DNA of 64,000 bases from Rhizobium sp. 9140 (GTDB lineage Bacteria; Pseudomonadota; Alphaproteobacteria; Rhizobiales; Rhizobiaceae), in NCBI RefSeq assembly GCF_900067135.1, contig NZ_FJUR01000001.1, positions 1,181,501-1,245,500 of the forward strand, written 5' to 3'. Both the position numbers and the translations under genes were made by a program. The notes beneath the pieces were generated by a model that was not told the DNA's origin, did no database searches, and worked only from the letters and a program-made list of their open reading frames with translations. Shown one piece after another: positions 53,942 through 63,999 of this stretch (the stretch's first letter is position 1; every line of letters begins with the position of its first letter).

Positions 53942-55309
53942 ATGGCCACCCCCGACGTTTCACTGAACCAGCGCGAGACCCGCTCCAGCTGGCGGTTCAA
54001 CCACTCGGAAGAGGAGGGACGCCAGAGTCTCGCAGATGTGCATTCGACCGTCGCGGTGCCCACCGGCGGCACGTGGTTCCGGCGGTTCCTCGCCTTCGTC
54101 GGCCCGGGCTACATGGTGTCGGTCGGCTACATGGACCCCGGCAACTGGGCAACCGATATCGCCGGTGGCGCCCAGTTCGGCTACACGCTGCTGACCGTCA
54201 TTCTCCTCTCCAACCTCATGGCCATTCTGCTACAGGCGCTGGCCGCGCGCCTCGGCATCGCCACTGGCCGCGATCTGGCGCAAGCCTGTCGCGATGCATA
54301 CCCGAAGCCCGTCGGTTTCGTGCTCTGGATCGCCTGCGAACTCGCCATCATCGCCTGCGACCTTGCAGAGGTTATCGGCACGGCGATCGCGCTGAAGCTG
54401 CTGTTCGGCATTCCCCTGATCGCCGGCGCGCTGATCACCGCGCTCGACGCCATTCTGCTGCTTTATCTGATGCAGAAGGGCTTCCGCTTCCTGGAAGCCT
54501 TCGTCATGGCGCTGCTCGGCATCATCGCCCTCTGTTTCATCGTACAGATTGCGGCGGCGGCTCCGCCGGTCGCCGCTGTGCTTCAGGGCTTTCTACCCTC
54601 GACGGAGGTCGTCACCAATCCGGCCATGCTCTACATCGCCATCGGCATCATCGGCGCCACCGTCATGCCGCACAATCTCTACCTCCACTCGTCCATCGTC
54701 CAGACGCGCCAGTTCGAGCGCACCGAGCCGGGCAAGCGCGAGGCCATCAAGTGGGCAACGCTCGACAGCACGATCGCCCTCATGTTGGCGCTGTTCATCA
54801 ATGCCGCCATCCTCATCGTCGCAGCCTCCGTCTTCCATGCCAATGGCCGCACCGATGTCGCGGAGATCGAACAGGCTTACGAGCTTCTGTCGCCCCTGCT
54901 GGGCCTCGGCATCGCCTCGACGCTTTTTGCCGTGGCGCTTCTCGCCTCCGGCCTCAACTCCACCGTCACGGCGACCCTTGCCGGCCAGATCGTCATGGAA
55001 GGCTTTCTGCGGCTGACGATCCCCAACTGGGCGCGTCGCCTCATCACCCGCGGCATCGCCATCGTTCCTGTCGTCGTCATCACCTACCTCTATGGCGAGC
55101 GCGGCACGGCCGAACTTCTGGTGCTGAGCCAGGTCGTGCTCTCCATGCAGCTGCCCTTCGCCGTCATCCCGCTCGTCAGCTTCGTCACCAACCGCGAAAA
55201 GATGGGCACCTTCGTGGTTGCCCGCTGGGTCGGCGTGCTTGCCTGGCTGGTCGCCACGATCATCGTCGTGCTCAACGTCAAGCTGCTCTACGACACGTTC
55301 ATCGCCTGA
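53942..55309 (+). CDS. mntH: Manganese transporter MntH (Nramp family)
   Basis: A 455-residue proton-coupled divalent-metal importer with eleven predicted helices. The metal-site sequence [14 protein letters not shown] in helix 1 and [18 protein letters not shown] in helix 6 (MPHN) are intact. ATG 53942 follows GGAGACTGC. Divergent from mntR, whose product probably represses it. Confidence 0.94.
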   Translation: MATPDVSLNQRETRSSWRFNHSEEEGRQSLADVHSTVAVPTGGTWFRRFLAFVGPGYMVSVGYMDPGNWATDIAGGAQFGYTLLTVILLSNLMAILLQALAARLGIATGRDLAQACRDAYPKPVGFVLWIACELAIIACDLAEVIGTAIALKLLFGIPLIAGALITALDAILLLYLMQKGFRFLEAFVMALLGIIALCFIVQIAAAAPPVAAVLQGFLPSTEVVTNPAMLYIAIGIIGATVMPHNLYLHSSIVQTRQFERTEPGKREAIKWATLDSTIALMLALFINAAILIVAASVFHANGRTDVAEIEQAYELLSPLLGLGIASTLFAVALLASGLNSTVTATLAGQIVMEGFLRLTIPNWARRLITRGIAIVPVVVITYLYGERGTAELLVLSQVVLSMQLPFAVIPLVSFVTNREKMGTFVVARWVGVLAWLVATIIVVLNVKLLYDTFIA

Positions 55310-55399
55310 CCGCCGTACTCTGAGGGGGCCGCGGTCTGACGGGGATGTGAAGGAACGCCGTGCCGATGCGCGGCGTTTGTCGCGTGAAGGAGATCCCCG

Positions 55400-55831
55400 A
55401 TGATCCGCAGTCTCAAGACGTTCGCCGTTGCCCTTTTCGTCGCCAGTGGCATATCGGTCGCCAGCGCCGCTGGCCTGGATGCATTCGGCTGGAAGAACCG
55501 CGTGCTGATCGTCTTCGCAAACCCCGGCAATCCCGATGCGGCAGAGCAGCGGCGACTTCTTGTCGATGACACGAAAGCCCTTGCAGATCGCGACATGGTG
55601 GTCCTCGACGTTGTGAGCGACACCGTAAAGCCGATCTACGGCAAGGCGGATGCGGTCACGGCGCAAGAACTTCGCAACGACGCTGGCGTTATGGAGGGCA
55701 GCCGTTTCACGGTGATTCTCGTCGGCAAGGACGGCGGAATCAAGCTGCGCGCGACAGAGCCCGTGGGGCCGGATCAGCTCTTCGGCCTGATCGACAGCAT
55801 GCCGATGCGTGCGAATGAGGCTTCTCGCTAA
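55400..55831 (+). CDS. Exported DUF4174 protein
   Basis: A 143-residue protein with a signal peptide (MIRSLKTFAVALFVASGISVASA) and a DUF4174 domain: NRVLIVFANPGNPDAAEQRRLL and SRFTVILVGKDGGIKLRATEPV. The domain is thioredoxin-like in secondary structure but lacks a CxxC pair. ATG 55400 follows GGAGATC. Function unknown; it precedes the GDPD gene in the same direction by 101 bp. Confidence 0.82.
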   Translation: MIRSLKTFAVALFVASGISVASAAGLDAFGWKNRVLIVFANPGNPDAAEQRRLLVDDTKALADRDMVVLDVVSDTVKPIYGKADAVTAQELRNDAGVMEGSRFTVILVGKDGGIKLRATEPVGPDQLFGLIDSMPMRANEASR

Positions 55832-55853
55832 GGCCACATCACACTTCACCCTC

Positions 55854-55882
55854 CCGTCATCACAGCTTCACGGCGCTGTCAC
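55854..55882 (+). promoter_or_regulatory. Candidate Pho box upstream of the GDPD gene
   Basis: Heptamers at 11-bp steps: CCGTCAT at 55854, GCTTCAC at 55865 and CTGTCAC at 55876. All end in TCA(T/C), the conserved part of PhoB repeats. It lies 50 bp before the ATG at 55933, a suitable promoter position. Confidence 0.5.
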
Positions 55883-55932
55883 GGTCGGATTGTAAGCCCA
55901 GCGGACCCGCAACCGTCCAAAGGGCTTGCACG

Positions 55933-56964
55933 ATGCGCCGGACTGGTTTTCTCATCTCCGCATTCGCCTTCTGCGTCGCTCTGGTCTCGACCTTTCCCGC
56001 TCAGGCGGTCGATAACACGCGGACTGCCCGGATCCTCGACCGGTTGAAGAACGCCAATGCCTGGCGCAGTCATATCATGGTCGTCGCGCACCGGACCGGC
56101 TGGAAGGAAAACGGCCGCATGATCCGCGCGGAGAATTCGCTCGATGCGATCCGTAATGCCATCGCGATCGGCGCCGAGATGATCGAGCTTGATGTCCGCA
56201 AGTCGTCCGATGGCACGCTGATCCTTATGCATGACGATTTTCTGGATCGGACCACGACCTGCCGCGGCGAAACCCGCACGACACCATTGGCGAGGCTGAA
56301 AACCTGCCGCCTCTTGGTCGAGGCTGACGGTCATGCGACAGATGAGACGGTGCCGACGCTGGAGCAAGCCCTCATTGAGACGCGCGGCCGCATTCTGGTC
56401 AACATCGACAACAAGCTGACGCCGGATATCTTGCCGGAGGTCGCTACGCTTGCCCGTCGCTTGGGGATGGCCGAGCAGATCCTCGTCAAGGAAAACCTCT
56501 GGAACGACAGGCGCATCGCCGACGCCAGGGCGCTGATGACAGCGATCGGTCCCGATATCACCTTCCTGCCCATCCTTGCCGACGATGCCGTACACGATGC
56601 TGATTTCATGGCGAAGGCAACGTCGAGCTTCGGCGCGCCGGCCGCAGAACTCGTCCATTGGCACGCCGACGATGCACCGCAGACGGTCGATGGCGGCGTG
56701 CTGTTCTCCGCCAAGGCCCGCGCCGCCGCCATCCGGGGCAACTGGCACCAGTGGGTCAACACCTACACGATCATCAATCGCGCACCGGGCATGCAGGCAG
56801 GCGGACGCGGGGATGAGCGCGCCGTCATCGACGGCAAGCCGCTTGAAAGCTGGGGCTTCTGGATCGACCGTGGCGCAACGATCATCCAGACCGACGAGCC
56901 CAAGGCCTTGATTGCGTGGCTGGAAAAGAGCGGCTACCGGGTTCCCTACGACCTGACCAACTAA
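55933..56964 (+). CDS. Exported glycerophosphodiester phosphodiesterase family protein
   Basis: A 343-residue protein with a cleavable signal peptide (MRRTGFLISAFAFCVALVSTFPAQA). The catalytic GDPD pattern is VVAHRTGWKENG, MIRAENSLDAIRNAIAIGAEMIELDVRKSSDG and LMHDDFLDRTT, giving the metal-binding Glu, Asp and general-base His. It would release glycerol-3-phosphate from deacylated phospholipids in the periplasm. The Pho box candidate before it fits phosphate scavenging. Confidence 0.87.
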   Translation: MRRTGFLISAFAFCVALVSTFPAQAVDNTRTARILDRLKNANAWRSHIMVVAHRTGWKENGRMIRAENSLDAIRNAIAIGAEMIELDVRKSSDGTLILMHDDFLDRTTTCRGETRTTPLARLKTCRLLVEADGHATDETVPTLEQALIETRGRILVNIDNKLTPDILPEVATLARRLGMAEQILVKENLWNDRRIADARALMTAIGPDITFLPILADDAVHDADFMAKATSSFGAPAAELVHWHADDAPQTVDGGVLFSAKARAAAIRGNWHQWVNTYTIINRAPGMQAGGRGDERAVIDGKPLESWGFWIDRGATIIQTDEPKALIAWLEKSGYRVPYDLTN

Positions 56965-57140
56965 AGACGCTCCAGGAGTGCCCGACGCGATGCGGAGAGG
57001 CAAATTGCACCCGCCTGTTCCGTCACAGCCGATGCCGTTTTCGTGAACGACGCGCAAAACCCTTTCAACACGTGGTGTCTATGCCCATATAGTTCGCACA
57101 AGGGTCTAGCGATCCGGTTGAACGATGATGGGGACGAGGC

Positions 57141-58196
57141 ATGTCAGGATTGAAGAAATTTGCAGTATTGTCGGCGGTCGCGATGACGCTCGTCATTACG
57201 GCGACGGATTTCGCGGAAGCACGCCGTGCAGGCGGTGGCTTCGGTAGCCGCGGCACGCGCACCTTCTCCGCACCGCCCGTCACGCGCACGGCCCCGAACA
57301 CCACGGCGCCGATTGACCGGACCATGACCCCGCAATCGACGCGTCCGAATGCGGCGCAGAACCAGCCGGGTGCTGCTCAAACAGCGCCCGCGCGTCGTCC
57401 CGGCGGCTTTTTCGGCGGGTTCGGCGGCTCGCTGCTGGGCGGTCTCGCGCTTGGTGGCTTGCTCGGCATGATGATGGGCAACGGCTTCGGCGGCGCTGCC
57501 GGCTTCCTCGGCATGCTGCTGCAACTCGCCTTGATCGGCGGTGCCGCGATGCTGCTGATGCGCTTCCTGCGCAATCGTCAGCAGCCTGCGACCGGTCGCG
57601 CTGGCGCTGGCGGAGCCACTGCTGGCAACCCGTATAATGGCTACGCCCGCGAGGCGGCAAACGACCCTTCCCGTGGCCAGACGAGCAATGCACAGCAGGG
57701 AAATGCGCAAGGCTCGCGCGGCCCGGGCTTCGCGATCCCGCGCATTGGCGGCGGTCCTGTACAGCCGGCACGCGCCGCAGCCGTTTCCGATGAACTCGGC
57801 ATCGGCCCGGCCGATCTGGAGCGTTTCGAGACCATGCTGAAGGACGTGCAGACAGCCTACGGCGCGGAAGACTACGGTGCCCTGCGTCGCCTGACGACGC
57901 CGGAAGCCATGTCGTGGCTCGCCGAGGAACTGAGCGAAAACGCGACCAAGGGCCTCCGCAACGAAGTCCGCGACGTCAAGCTTCTCCAGGGCGATCTGGC
58001 GGAATCCTGGCGCGAAGAAGCCGGCGAATTTGCAACCGTCGCCATGCGCTACGAAAGCATCGACGTCACGCGCGACCGGGACACGGGTAAGGTCGTCGAA
58101 GGCGATCCGGATCGTCCGACGGAAACGACCGAAGTCTGGACCTTCTTCCGCCGCCCGAGCACCCAGTGGCAGGTCTCCGCTATCCAGGCAGCCTGA
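57141..58196 (+). CDS. Tim44-like domain membrane protein
   Basis: A 351-residue protein. An N-terminal signal or anchor (about residues 5-28) is followed by a Gly/Ala/Pro-rich region, a Gly-rich hydrophobic hairpin (LLGGLALGGLLGMMMGNGF then LGMLLQLALIGGAAMLLMRF, about 97-143), a disordered linker and the C-terminal Tim44 domain (LERFETMLKDVQTAYGAEDY to FFRRPSTQWQVSAI, about 225-349). Function in bacteria is unsettled. It is followed by a strong terminator. Confidence 0.85.
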   Translation: MSGLKKFAVLSAVAMTLVITATDFAEARRAGGGFGSRGTRTFSAPPVTRTAPNTTAPIDRTMTPQSTRPNAAQNQPGAAQTAPARRPGGFFGGFGGSLLGGLALGGLLGMMMGNGFGGAAGFLGMLLQLALIGGAAMLLMRFLRNRQQPATGRAGAGGATAGNPYNGYAREAANDPSRGQTSNAQQGNAQGSRGPGFAIPRIGGGPVQPARAAAVSDELGIGPADLERFETMLKDVQTAYGAEDYGALRRLTTPEAMSWLAEELSENATKGLRNEVRDVKLLQGDLAESWREEAGEFATVAMRYESIDVTRDRDTGKVVEGDPDRPTETTEVWTFFRRPSTQWQVSAIQAA

Positions 58197-58243
58197 CGTC
58201 GCCGAGGCGGCTCCGCCCCAGAAATAGGGGTTCCAAAAGAAAA

Positions 58244-58276
58244 GGCCGGCGCACAATGCGCCGGCCCTTTTTTATT
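58244..58276 (+). terminator. Intrinsic terminator after the Tim44-like gene
   Basis: Perfect 10-bp stem GGCCGGCGCA / TGCGCCGGCC with a 3-base loop, followed by CTTTTTTATT. Confidence 0.85.
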
Positions 58277-58329
58277 ATTGACGTCGTCCGGGCCGGGTTC
58301 CATCGCCATGCCCGATGAGACAGCCTTTA

Positions 58330-60543
58330 TCAGGCAGCGGCAGCAACCTTTGCGTAGGGGTCGAAGCGGCCGTAGAAGGTTTCGCCCTTGGCTGCCATGT
58401 CCTTCAGCAGCGGCGTCGGTGCGAAGTGATCGCCATAGGTCGCGGCCAGCGTCTCGCAGAGCGCGACGAACGCCTTGGCACCCATGCCGTCGATGTAAGA
58501 CAGCGTGCCGCCCGTATAGGGCGCAAAGCCGAAGCCGAGGATGGAGCCGACATCGGCCTCGCGCGGATCGGTGACGATGCCTTCCTCCACGGTGCGCGCG
58601 GCTTCGAGCGCGATGGTGACGAGGAAGCGATCCTTGATCGTCTGGACGTCGAGTTCGTCCGCCGGCTTCTGCGGGTAGAGCTCCTTCAAACCTGCCCAGA
58701 TATGCTTCTTCGCAGGCTTTTCCGGATAGTCGTAGAAACCCTTGCCGTTCTTGCGCCCGCGCCGGTCGAGGTCATCGACGAGCTTGTTGACGAGTTCGAG
58801 ATGGGCCGGATCCACAGCCTGTTCGCCGAGATCGGCAACGGTCGCCTTGAGGATCTTCTGCGACAGGTCGATGGCCACTTCATCGTTGAGCGAGAGGGGA
58901 CCGACCGGCATGCCGGCCATCTTAGCCACGTTCTCGATCATCACCGCCGGCACGCCTTCGATCAGCATGTCATAGGCTTCGTGGATATAGCGGAAGACGC
59001 AACGATTGACGTAGAAGCCGCGCGTGTCGTTGACGACGATCGGGGTCTTCTTGATCGCCGCGACATAGTCGAGCGCCCGGGCAAGCGCCGCATCGCCGGT
59101 TTCCTTGCCGAGAATGACCTCGGTCAGCATCATCTTCTCGACCGGCGAGAAGAAATGGACGCCGATGAACTGGGCGGGACGCTTCGAGTTCTCGGCAAGC
59201 CCGGTGATTGGCAGCGTCGAGGTGTTGGATGCAAAGATCGCGTCGGGCGACAGCACGGCTTCGACGGCTTCGATCACATCCTTCTTGACCTTGCGGTCCT
59301 CGAATACGGCCTCGACCACGAAGTCGGCGGTCTTCAGGTCGGCATAATCGGCAGATGGGGTGATCAGTGCGAGAAGCTGTTCGCCCTTTTCCTGCGTCAT
59401 GCGGCCCTTGGCCACGCTGTCCTTCACGAGACCTTCCGAATGCGCCTTGCCCTTGGTTGCCGCCGCGATGTCGCGGTCGATCAGGGTCACGGGAATGCCA
59501 GCTGCGGCCGTGACATAGGCGATGGAAGCGCCCATGAAGCCTGCGCCGATGACGCCGACATGCTTGAAGTCCGACTTCGGAACGCCGGCCGGCCGGCGTG
59601 CGCCCTTGCCGAGTTCCTGCATGGAGACGAACAGCGAGCGGATCATCGAGAAGGCCTCGGTGGTCTGCAGGATCTGGGTGAAGTAGCGCTGCTCGATCTT
59701 CAGCGCCGTGTCGAAGGGAACCTGAAGGCCTTCATAGACGCACTTCACGATGGCCAGCGCACCGGGATAGTTGCCGTAAGTCTCGCGGCGCAGGATGCCG
59801 GAGGCGGCCGGCCAGAGCTGGGCGCCGGCAGCGCTCCACATGGAGCCGCCGGGCGCCTTGAATCCCTTTTCGTCCCAGGGCTGGACAGCCTTCAGGCCGT
59901 TCTTGATCATGGCTTTGGCGGCATCGATCAGAGCCTCGGGAGCGGCAAGCTCGTGCACCAGGCCCAGCGCCTTGGCACGCTGGGGGGTGAGCGTCTGCCC
60001 GGTCGTCATCATCTGCAGCGCATCCTGCGCATTGGTGAGACGCGGCACGCGCTGCGTGCCGCCGGCGCCAGGGAAGATCCCGACCTTGACTTCGGGCAGG
60101 GCGATCTTGACGGCCTTGGAATTGGAAGCGACGCGGCCATGGCAGGCGAGCGACAGCTCGAAGGCGCCGCCCATGCAGGTGCCGTTGATGGCGGAAACCC
60201 ATGGCTTGCCGGAGGTCTCGATCTTGCGGAATAAGCCGGTCATCTCGCCGCAAAGCTCGAACAGCTTCTGTGCCGCGGTTTCCGGGTTTTTCTTCTTCTC
60301 TTCCGCCTGGAAGGTGAACATGCCCTTGATCATCGAGAGATCGGCGCCGCCCGAGAAGGTCGCCTTGCCCGAGGTAAAGACGACGCCCTTGACGGCCTCG
60401 TCCTTCACGACCGCATCGTTGACGGCGGCGAGTTCCCGCAGGACATCGGCCGTGAACACGTTCATCGACTTGTCCGGCATGTCCCAGGTCACGAGAGCAA
60501 TGCCGTCGGCGTCCGTTTCGATTGTGAAATTGGTGTAGGTCAT
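58330..60543 (-). CDS. fadB: Fatty-acid oxidation alpha subunit: enoyl-CoA hydratase / 3-hydroxyacyl-CoA dehydrogenase
   Basis: A 737-residue bifunctional enzyme. N-terminal hydratase: GGADLSMIKGMF and NGTCMGGAFELSLACHGRVA, KVGIFPGAGGTQRVPRL. C-terminal dehydrogenase: NAD-binding VGVIGAGFMGASIAYVTAAAG (about 328-348), FFSPVEKM and NDTRGFYVNRC. It converts enoyl-CoA to 3-ketoacyl-CoA for FadA. ATG 60543 is its start. Last gene of the minus-strand fad cluster, 297 bp after fadA, with a small frame-broken gene between. Confidence 0.94.
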   Translation of the reverse strand: MTYTNFTIETDADGIALVTWDMPDKSMNVFTADVLRELAAVNDAVVKDEAVKGVVFTSGKATFSGGADLSMIKGMFTFQAEEKKKNPETAAQKLFELCGEMTGLFRKIETSGKPWVSAINGTCMGGAFELSLACHGRVASNSKAVKIALPEVKVGIFPGAGGTQRVPRLTNAQDALQMMTTGQTLTPQRAKALGLVHELAAPEALIDAAKAMIKNGLKAVQPWDEKGFKAPGGSMWSAAGAQLWPAASGILRRETYGNYPGALAIVKCVYEGLQVPFDTALKIEQRYFTQILQTTEAFSMIRSLFVSMQELGKGARRPAGVPKSDFKHVGVIGAGFMGASIAYVTAAAGIPVTLIDRDIAAATKGKAHSEGLVKDSVAKGRMTQEKGEQLLALITPSADYADLKTADFVVEAVFEDRKVKKDVIEAVEAVLSPDAIFASNTSTLPITGLAENSKRPAQFIGVHFFSPVEKMMLTEVILGKETGDAALARALDYVAAIKKTPIVVNDTRGFYVNRCVFRYIHEAYDMLIEGVPAVMIENVAKMAGMPVGPLSLNDEVAIDLSQKILKATVADLGEQAVDPAHLELVNKLVDDLDRRGRKNGKGFYDYPEKPAKKHIWAGLKELYPQKPADELDVQTIKDRFLVTIALEAARTVEEGIVTDPREADVGSILGFGFAPYTGGTLSYIDGMGAKAFVALCETLAATYGDHFAPTPLLKDMAAKGETFYGRFDPYAKVAAAA

Positions 60544-60616
60544 GGCAGGATTCCTCTCCCTGAAAGGTGTCTATAGAAGCCGCTACCGGCCGAGGCATGC
60601 TGCCTCTGAGTCCAGA

Positions 60617-60809
60617 TCACTGAAAATAAAGAAAGACAACGAAGCCAGCGATGACGAGCAGCGTCAGAAGAGAGCCGACAGCGTTTTTTTTTGGCCCGCT
60701 GCGCAGCTTCCTTCTTCGAGATTACGCGGGACGCCGCTTCGTGGGCGTCGCGCATGTTCTCGTCCAGACGACGCAGTTCGAAATGCCGGTTCGTCTCGTT
60801 CTGACCCAC
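60617..60809 (-). pseudogene. Small membrane-tail gene with frame broken at a run of nine A
   Basis: From a GTG at 60809 (GAAGGG upstream) the frame encodes a charged N-terminus (NRHFELRRLDENMRDAHEAA, then SRVISKKEAAQRAKK). At a run of nine A (T on the plus strand at 60684-60692) the frame continues into a non-protein-like sequence. With eight A it would instead read NAVGSLLTLLVIAGFVVFLY-FQ-stop, a clean membrane helix ending at 60617, giving a 63-residue tail-anchored protein. So the gene is either broken, misread at the homopolymer, or expressed by slippage. Function unknown. Confidence 0.5.
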
Positions 60810-60839
60810 TCCGTCATCCCTTCGATAGGCCTAGCGATA

Positions 60840-62048
60840 TCAGACGCGTTCGATGATCGTAGCGGTGCCCATGCCCGCGCCGATGCAAAGCGTGACGAGG
60901 GCGGTGTTGAGGTCGCGGCGCTCCAACTCGTCGAGCACTGTGCCAAGAATCATCGCGCCGGTTGCGCCGAGCGGATGGCCGAGCGCGATGGCGCCGCCAT
61001 TGACGTTCATGATGTCATGCGAGATGTCAAAAGCTTGGAGGTAGCGCAGCACGACGGCGGCAAAAGCCTCGTTCAGCTCGAACAGGTCGATATCGGCAAT
61101 CGTCATGCCGGCACGCTTCAGAAGCTTTTCCGTCACGTCAACAGGGCCGGTCAGCATCAGTGCCGGGTCGGAGCCGATGTTCGCAAAGGCCTTGATGCGG
61201 GCGCGGGGCTTGGCTCCGAGGCTTTCGCCGCCGGCCTTGGAGCCAAGCAGCACGAGACCGGCACCGTCCACGATGCCCGACGAGTTGCCGGCATGGTGGA
61301 CGTAATTGATCTTCTCGATTTCCGGGTGCGCCTGGATGCCGACGGCCTCGAAGCCGCCCATTTCGCCGGGCATCTGGAAGGACGGGTTGAGGCTGGCCAG
61401 GTTCTGCATTGTCGTCGTCGGACGCATATGCTCGTCCTTTGCGAGGATGACGATGCCGTTCTGGTCCTTTACTGGAACGACCGACCGGTCGAAATAGCCC
61501 TTCTCCCAGGAGACGCCGGCGCGGCGCTGGCTTTCGACGGCGTAGCTATCGACGTCATCGCGTGAGAAGCCGTATTTGGTCGCGATCAGATCGGCCGACA
61601 CGCCCTGCGGCATGAAGTAGCCGGGGAAGCTGACGGAGGGGTCCATGTACCAGGCACCGCCCGACATGCCCATGCCGACGCGTGACATGCTCTCGACGCC
61701 GCCGGCGATGACGATGTCGTCGGCGCCCTGCGCGATCTTGCCGGCCGCCAGATTGATGGCATCGAGTGCCGATGCGCAGAAGCGGGAGATCTGGATCCCC
61801 GGTGCGCGGTTGGAATAGCCCGCTTCGAAGGCCGCGGCCTTCGGGATCACGGCGCCGGCTTCGAACACCGGATCGACGCAACCCATGATGATGTCGTCGA
61901 CGGTGTTCGTGTCGAGCCCGTTGCGGTCGCGCAGCGCTTCCAGCATGCGTGCGGCGAGGCGGGGTGTCGGCACCTCATGGAGGGCGCCGTCCTTTTTGCC
62001 GCGACCGCGTGGCGTGCGCACATGGTCGTAAATGAAGACGTCAGTCAT
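60840..62048 (-). CDS. fadA: Acetyl-CoA C-acyltransferase (3-ketoacyl-CoA thiolase)
   Basis: A 402-residue thiolase. The nucleophilic Cys is in [14 protein letters not shown] (about residue 88), the His in [15 protein letters not shown] (about 355) and the second Cys in [13 protein letters not shown] near the C-terminus. It splits 3-ketoacyl-CoA to acetyl-CoA. ATG 62048 starts [21 protein letters not shown]. It lies 73 bp after fadE in the same direction. Confidence 0.94.
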   Translation of the reverse strand: MTDVFIYDHVRTPRGRGKKDGALHEVPTPRLAARMLEALRDRNGLDTNTVDDIIMGCVDPVFEAGAVIPKAAAFEAGYSNRAPGIQISRFCASALDAINLAAGKIAQGADDIVIAGGVESMSRVGMGMSGGAWYMDPSVSFPGYFMPQGVSADLIATKYGFSRDDVDSYAVESQRRAGVSWEKGYFDRSVVPVKDQNGIVILAKDEHMRPTTTMQNLASLNPSFQMPGEMGGFEAVGIQAHPEIEKINYVHHAGNSSGIVDGAGLVLLGSKAGGESLGAKPRARIKAFANIGSDPALMLTGPVDVTEKLLKRAGMTIADIDLFELNEAFAAVVLRYLQAFDISHDIMNVNGGAIALGHPLGATGAMILGTVLDELERRDLNTALVTLCIGAGMGTATIIERV

Positions 62049-62121
62049 TATCCCGTTCTCCCAATCGGCACAAAGCCGTCTGTATATTCGTGGAGGCGAT
62101 CAATTCAGGGGTGGTTGCGTA

Positions 62122-63918
62122 TCAGAACGCGGCGGCGTCGAGCGCCATCAGCGTATCCGATCCCGCTTCGATGCGCGAGCGGCGCAGAGCCGTCTCGGGC
62201 AGGATGCGGTCCATGTAGAAGGTCGCCGTCACCAGCTTGTTCTTCAGAAAGTCCTCCCGGTCGCCAGCGCCCGATGCGAGCAGCCCCTGTGCGGTCTTGG
62301 CCATCTTGGCCCACATGTAGCCCAGCACGACAAGGCCGCTGAGGTGCATGTAATCCGTCGAGCCGGCACCGGCATTGTCGGGCTTTGCCATGGCGTTCGA
62401 CATGAACCACATGGAGGCCGACTGCAGGTCGTTCAGGCTCTTCTTGAGCGCCTTGGTATAGGCGGTCATCTGCTCGTCGCCGCGGTTCTCGTCGCAGAAG
62501 TCGCCGATCTCCTTGAACAGGGCCATCACGGCGCGACCGCCGTTGAGGCCCAGCTTGCGGCCGACGAGGTCGAGCGCCTGAATACCGTTCGCGCCTTCGT
62601 AGATCATGGCGATACGGGCGTCGCGCACATACTGGCTCATGCCGTGCTCTTCGATATAGCCGTGCCCGCCGAAGACCTGCTGCGCCATGACGGCGTGGTC
62701 GAAGCCGCGGTCGGTCAGCACGCCCTTGAGGATCGGCGTCACCAGGCCGAGCAGGTCGTCCGCCGTCTGGCGTTCGGCCTCGTCCTGCGAGCGATGCGCG
62801 ACGTCCGACTTCAGCGCGGTCCACAGCGTGAAGGCGCGGCTGGCCTCGTTGAAGGCGCGGATGGTCATCAGCACACGGCGGATGTCGGGGTGGACGATCA
62901 GCGGATCGGCCTTCTTGTCCGGCGCCTTGATGCCCGACAGCGAGCGGCCCTGAAGGCGCTCGCGGGCGTAGGCGACGGCGTTCTGGTAGGCGATTTCCGA
63001 GATGGAGAGGCCCTGAAGGCCGACGCCGAGACGGGCCTCGTTCATCATGACGAACATGGCGTTCAGGCCGCGATTGGCCGTGCCGATCAGGTAGCCCGTC
63101 GCATCGTCGTAGTTCATCACACAGGTCGAGTTGCCGTGGATGCCCATCTTGTGCTCGATGGCGCCGCAGGTCGCGCCGTTGCGGGTGCCCGGCGTGCCGT
63201 CGGCTTCCACGATGAACTTCGGCACGATGAAGAGCGAGATGCCCTTCGTGCCCTCGGGTGCGCCTTCGATGCGAGCGAGAACGAGATGGATGATGTTGTC
63301 GGCCATGTCGTGTTCGCCGGCGGAGATGAAGATCTTCTGGCCGGAAATTTTGTAGCTGCCGTCCGGCTGCGGCACGGCCTTGGAGCGCAGAAGCCCGAGA
63401 TCGGTGCCACAGTGCGGCTCCGTCAGGTTCATCGTTCCCGTCCATTCGCCGGCGATCATCTTCGGCAGATAGGTCGCGCGCTGCTCGTCCGTGCCATGCT
63501 CGATGATGGCGGCGATCGCGCCCTGCGTCAGACCCGGATACATGGTCAGCGACATGTTGGCAGACGACATGTATTCGCCGATCGCCGTGTGCAGCGTGTA
63601 GGGCAGGCCCTGGCCGCCGAATTCTTCCGGTGCGGCAAGACCGAGCCAGCCGCTTTCGCGATACAGCTCATAGGCTTCCTTGAACCCCTTGGGCGTCGTC
63701 ACCGAACCGTCCGGATGGCGCACGCAGCCTTCCTGGTCGCCGGAGAGGTTTAGCGGGAACAGCACTTCCTCGGCAAGCTTTGCGGCTTCGCCGACGATGG
63801 CGTCCAGCATGTCGGGCGTCACGTCCGAGAAACCGGGTATATTGTTATACCGCTCGATACCGAGCACGTCGTTAAGAATGAAAAGCGTATCCTCGACCGG
63901 AGCCTTGTAGATGGGCAT
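62122..63918 (-). CDS. fadE: Acyl-CoA dehydrogenase, long type (DmdC-like subfamily)
   Basis: A 598-residue FAD enzyme that starts beta-oxidation. Domain order: N-terminal cap ([11 protein letters not shown]), acyl-CoA DH N and M domains ([38 protein letters not shown]), C domain ([22 protein letters not shown]) and an extra C-terminal helical domain. Length and the extra domain put it in the subfamily that also holds methylmercaptopropionyl-CoA dehydrogenase DmdC, so chain length or substrate is uncertain. ATG 63918 follows GGAGGAAG. Its promoter carries a fad-type motif. Confidence 0.92.
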   Translation of the reverse strand: MPIYKAPVEDTLFILNDVLGIERYNNIPGFSDVTPDMLDAIVGEAAKLAEEVLFPLNLSGDQEGCVRHPDGSVTTPKGFKEAYELYRESGWLGLAAPEEFGGQGLPYTLHTAIGEYMSSANMSLTMYPGLTQGAIAAIIEHGTDEQRATYLPKMIAGEWTGTMNLTEPHCGTDLGLLRSKAVPQPDGSYKISGQKIFISAGEHDMADNIIHLVLARIEGAPEGTKGISLFIVPKFIVEADGTPGTRNGATCGAIEHKMGIHGNSTCVMNYDDATGYLIGTANRGLNAMFVMMNEARLGVGLQGLSISEIAYQNAVAYARERLQGRSLSGIKAPDKKADPLIVHPDIRRVLMTIRAFNEASRAFTLWTALKSDVAHRSQDEAERQTADDLLGLVTPILKGVLTDRGFDHAVMAQQVFGGHGYIEEHGMSQYVRDARIAMIYEGANGIQALDLVGRKLGLNGGRAVMALFKEIGDFCDENRGDEQMTAYTKALKKSLNDLQSASMWFMSNAMAKPDNAGAGSTDYMHLSGLVVLGYMWAKMAKTAQGLLASGAGDREDFLKNKLVTATFYMDRILPETALRRSRIEAGSDTLMALDAAAF

Positions 63919-63981
63919 CGACTGTCTTCCTCCCTGCGGCCTAACCTCATAAGGCCATTCATGAGGGTACTCTATTAAAAA

Positions 63982-63999
63982 CTGACGTGCGCGTAAACG
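63982..63999 (-). promoter_or_regulatory. Candidate fatty-acid-regulon operator upstream of fadE
   Basis: The plus strand reads CTGACGTGCGCGTAAACG, identical at 15 of 18 positions to the site at 22110-22127. It lies 64 bp before the fadE start, at the right edge of the window; the promoter is cut off. Confidence 0.5.

Noticed and set aside
58315..60234. A 639-codon plus-strand frame opposite fadB
   Set aside because: Antisense shadow; fadB motifs are intact on the other strand.
62032..63753. A 573-codon plus-strand frame opposite fadE
   Set aside because: Antisense shadow of the acyl-CoA dehydrogenase.
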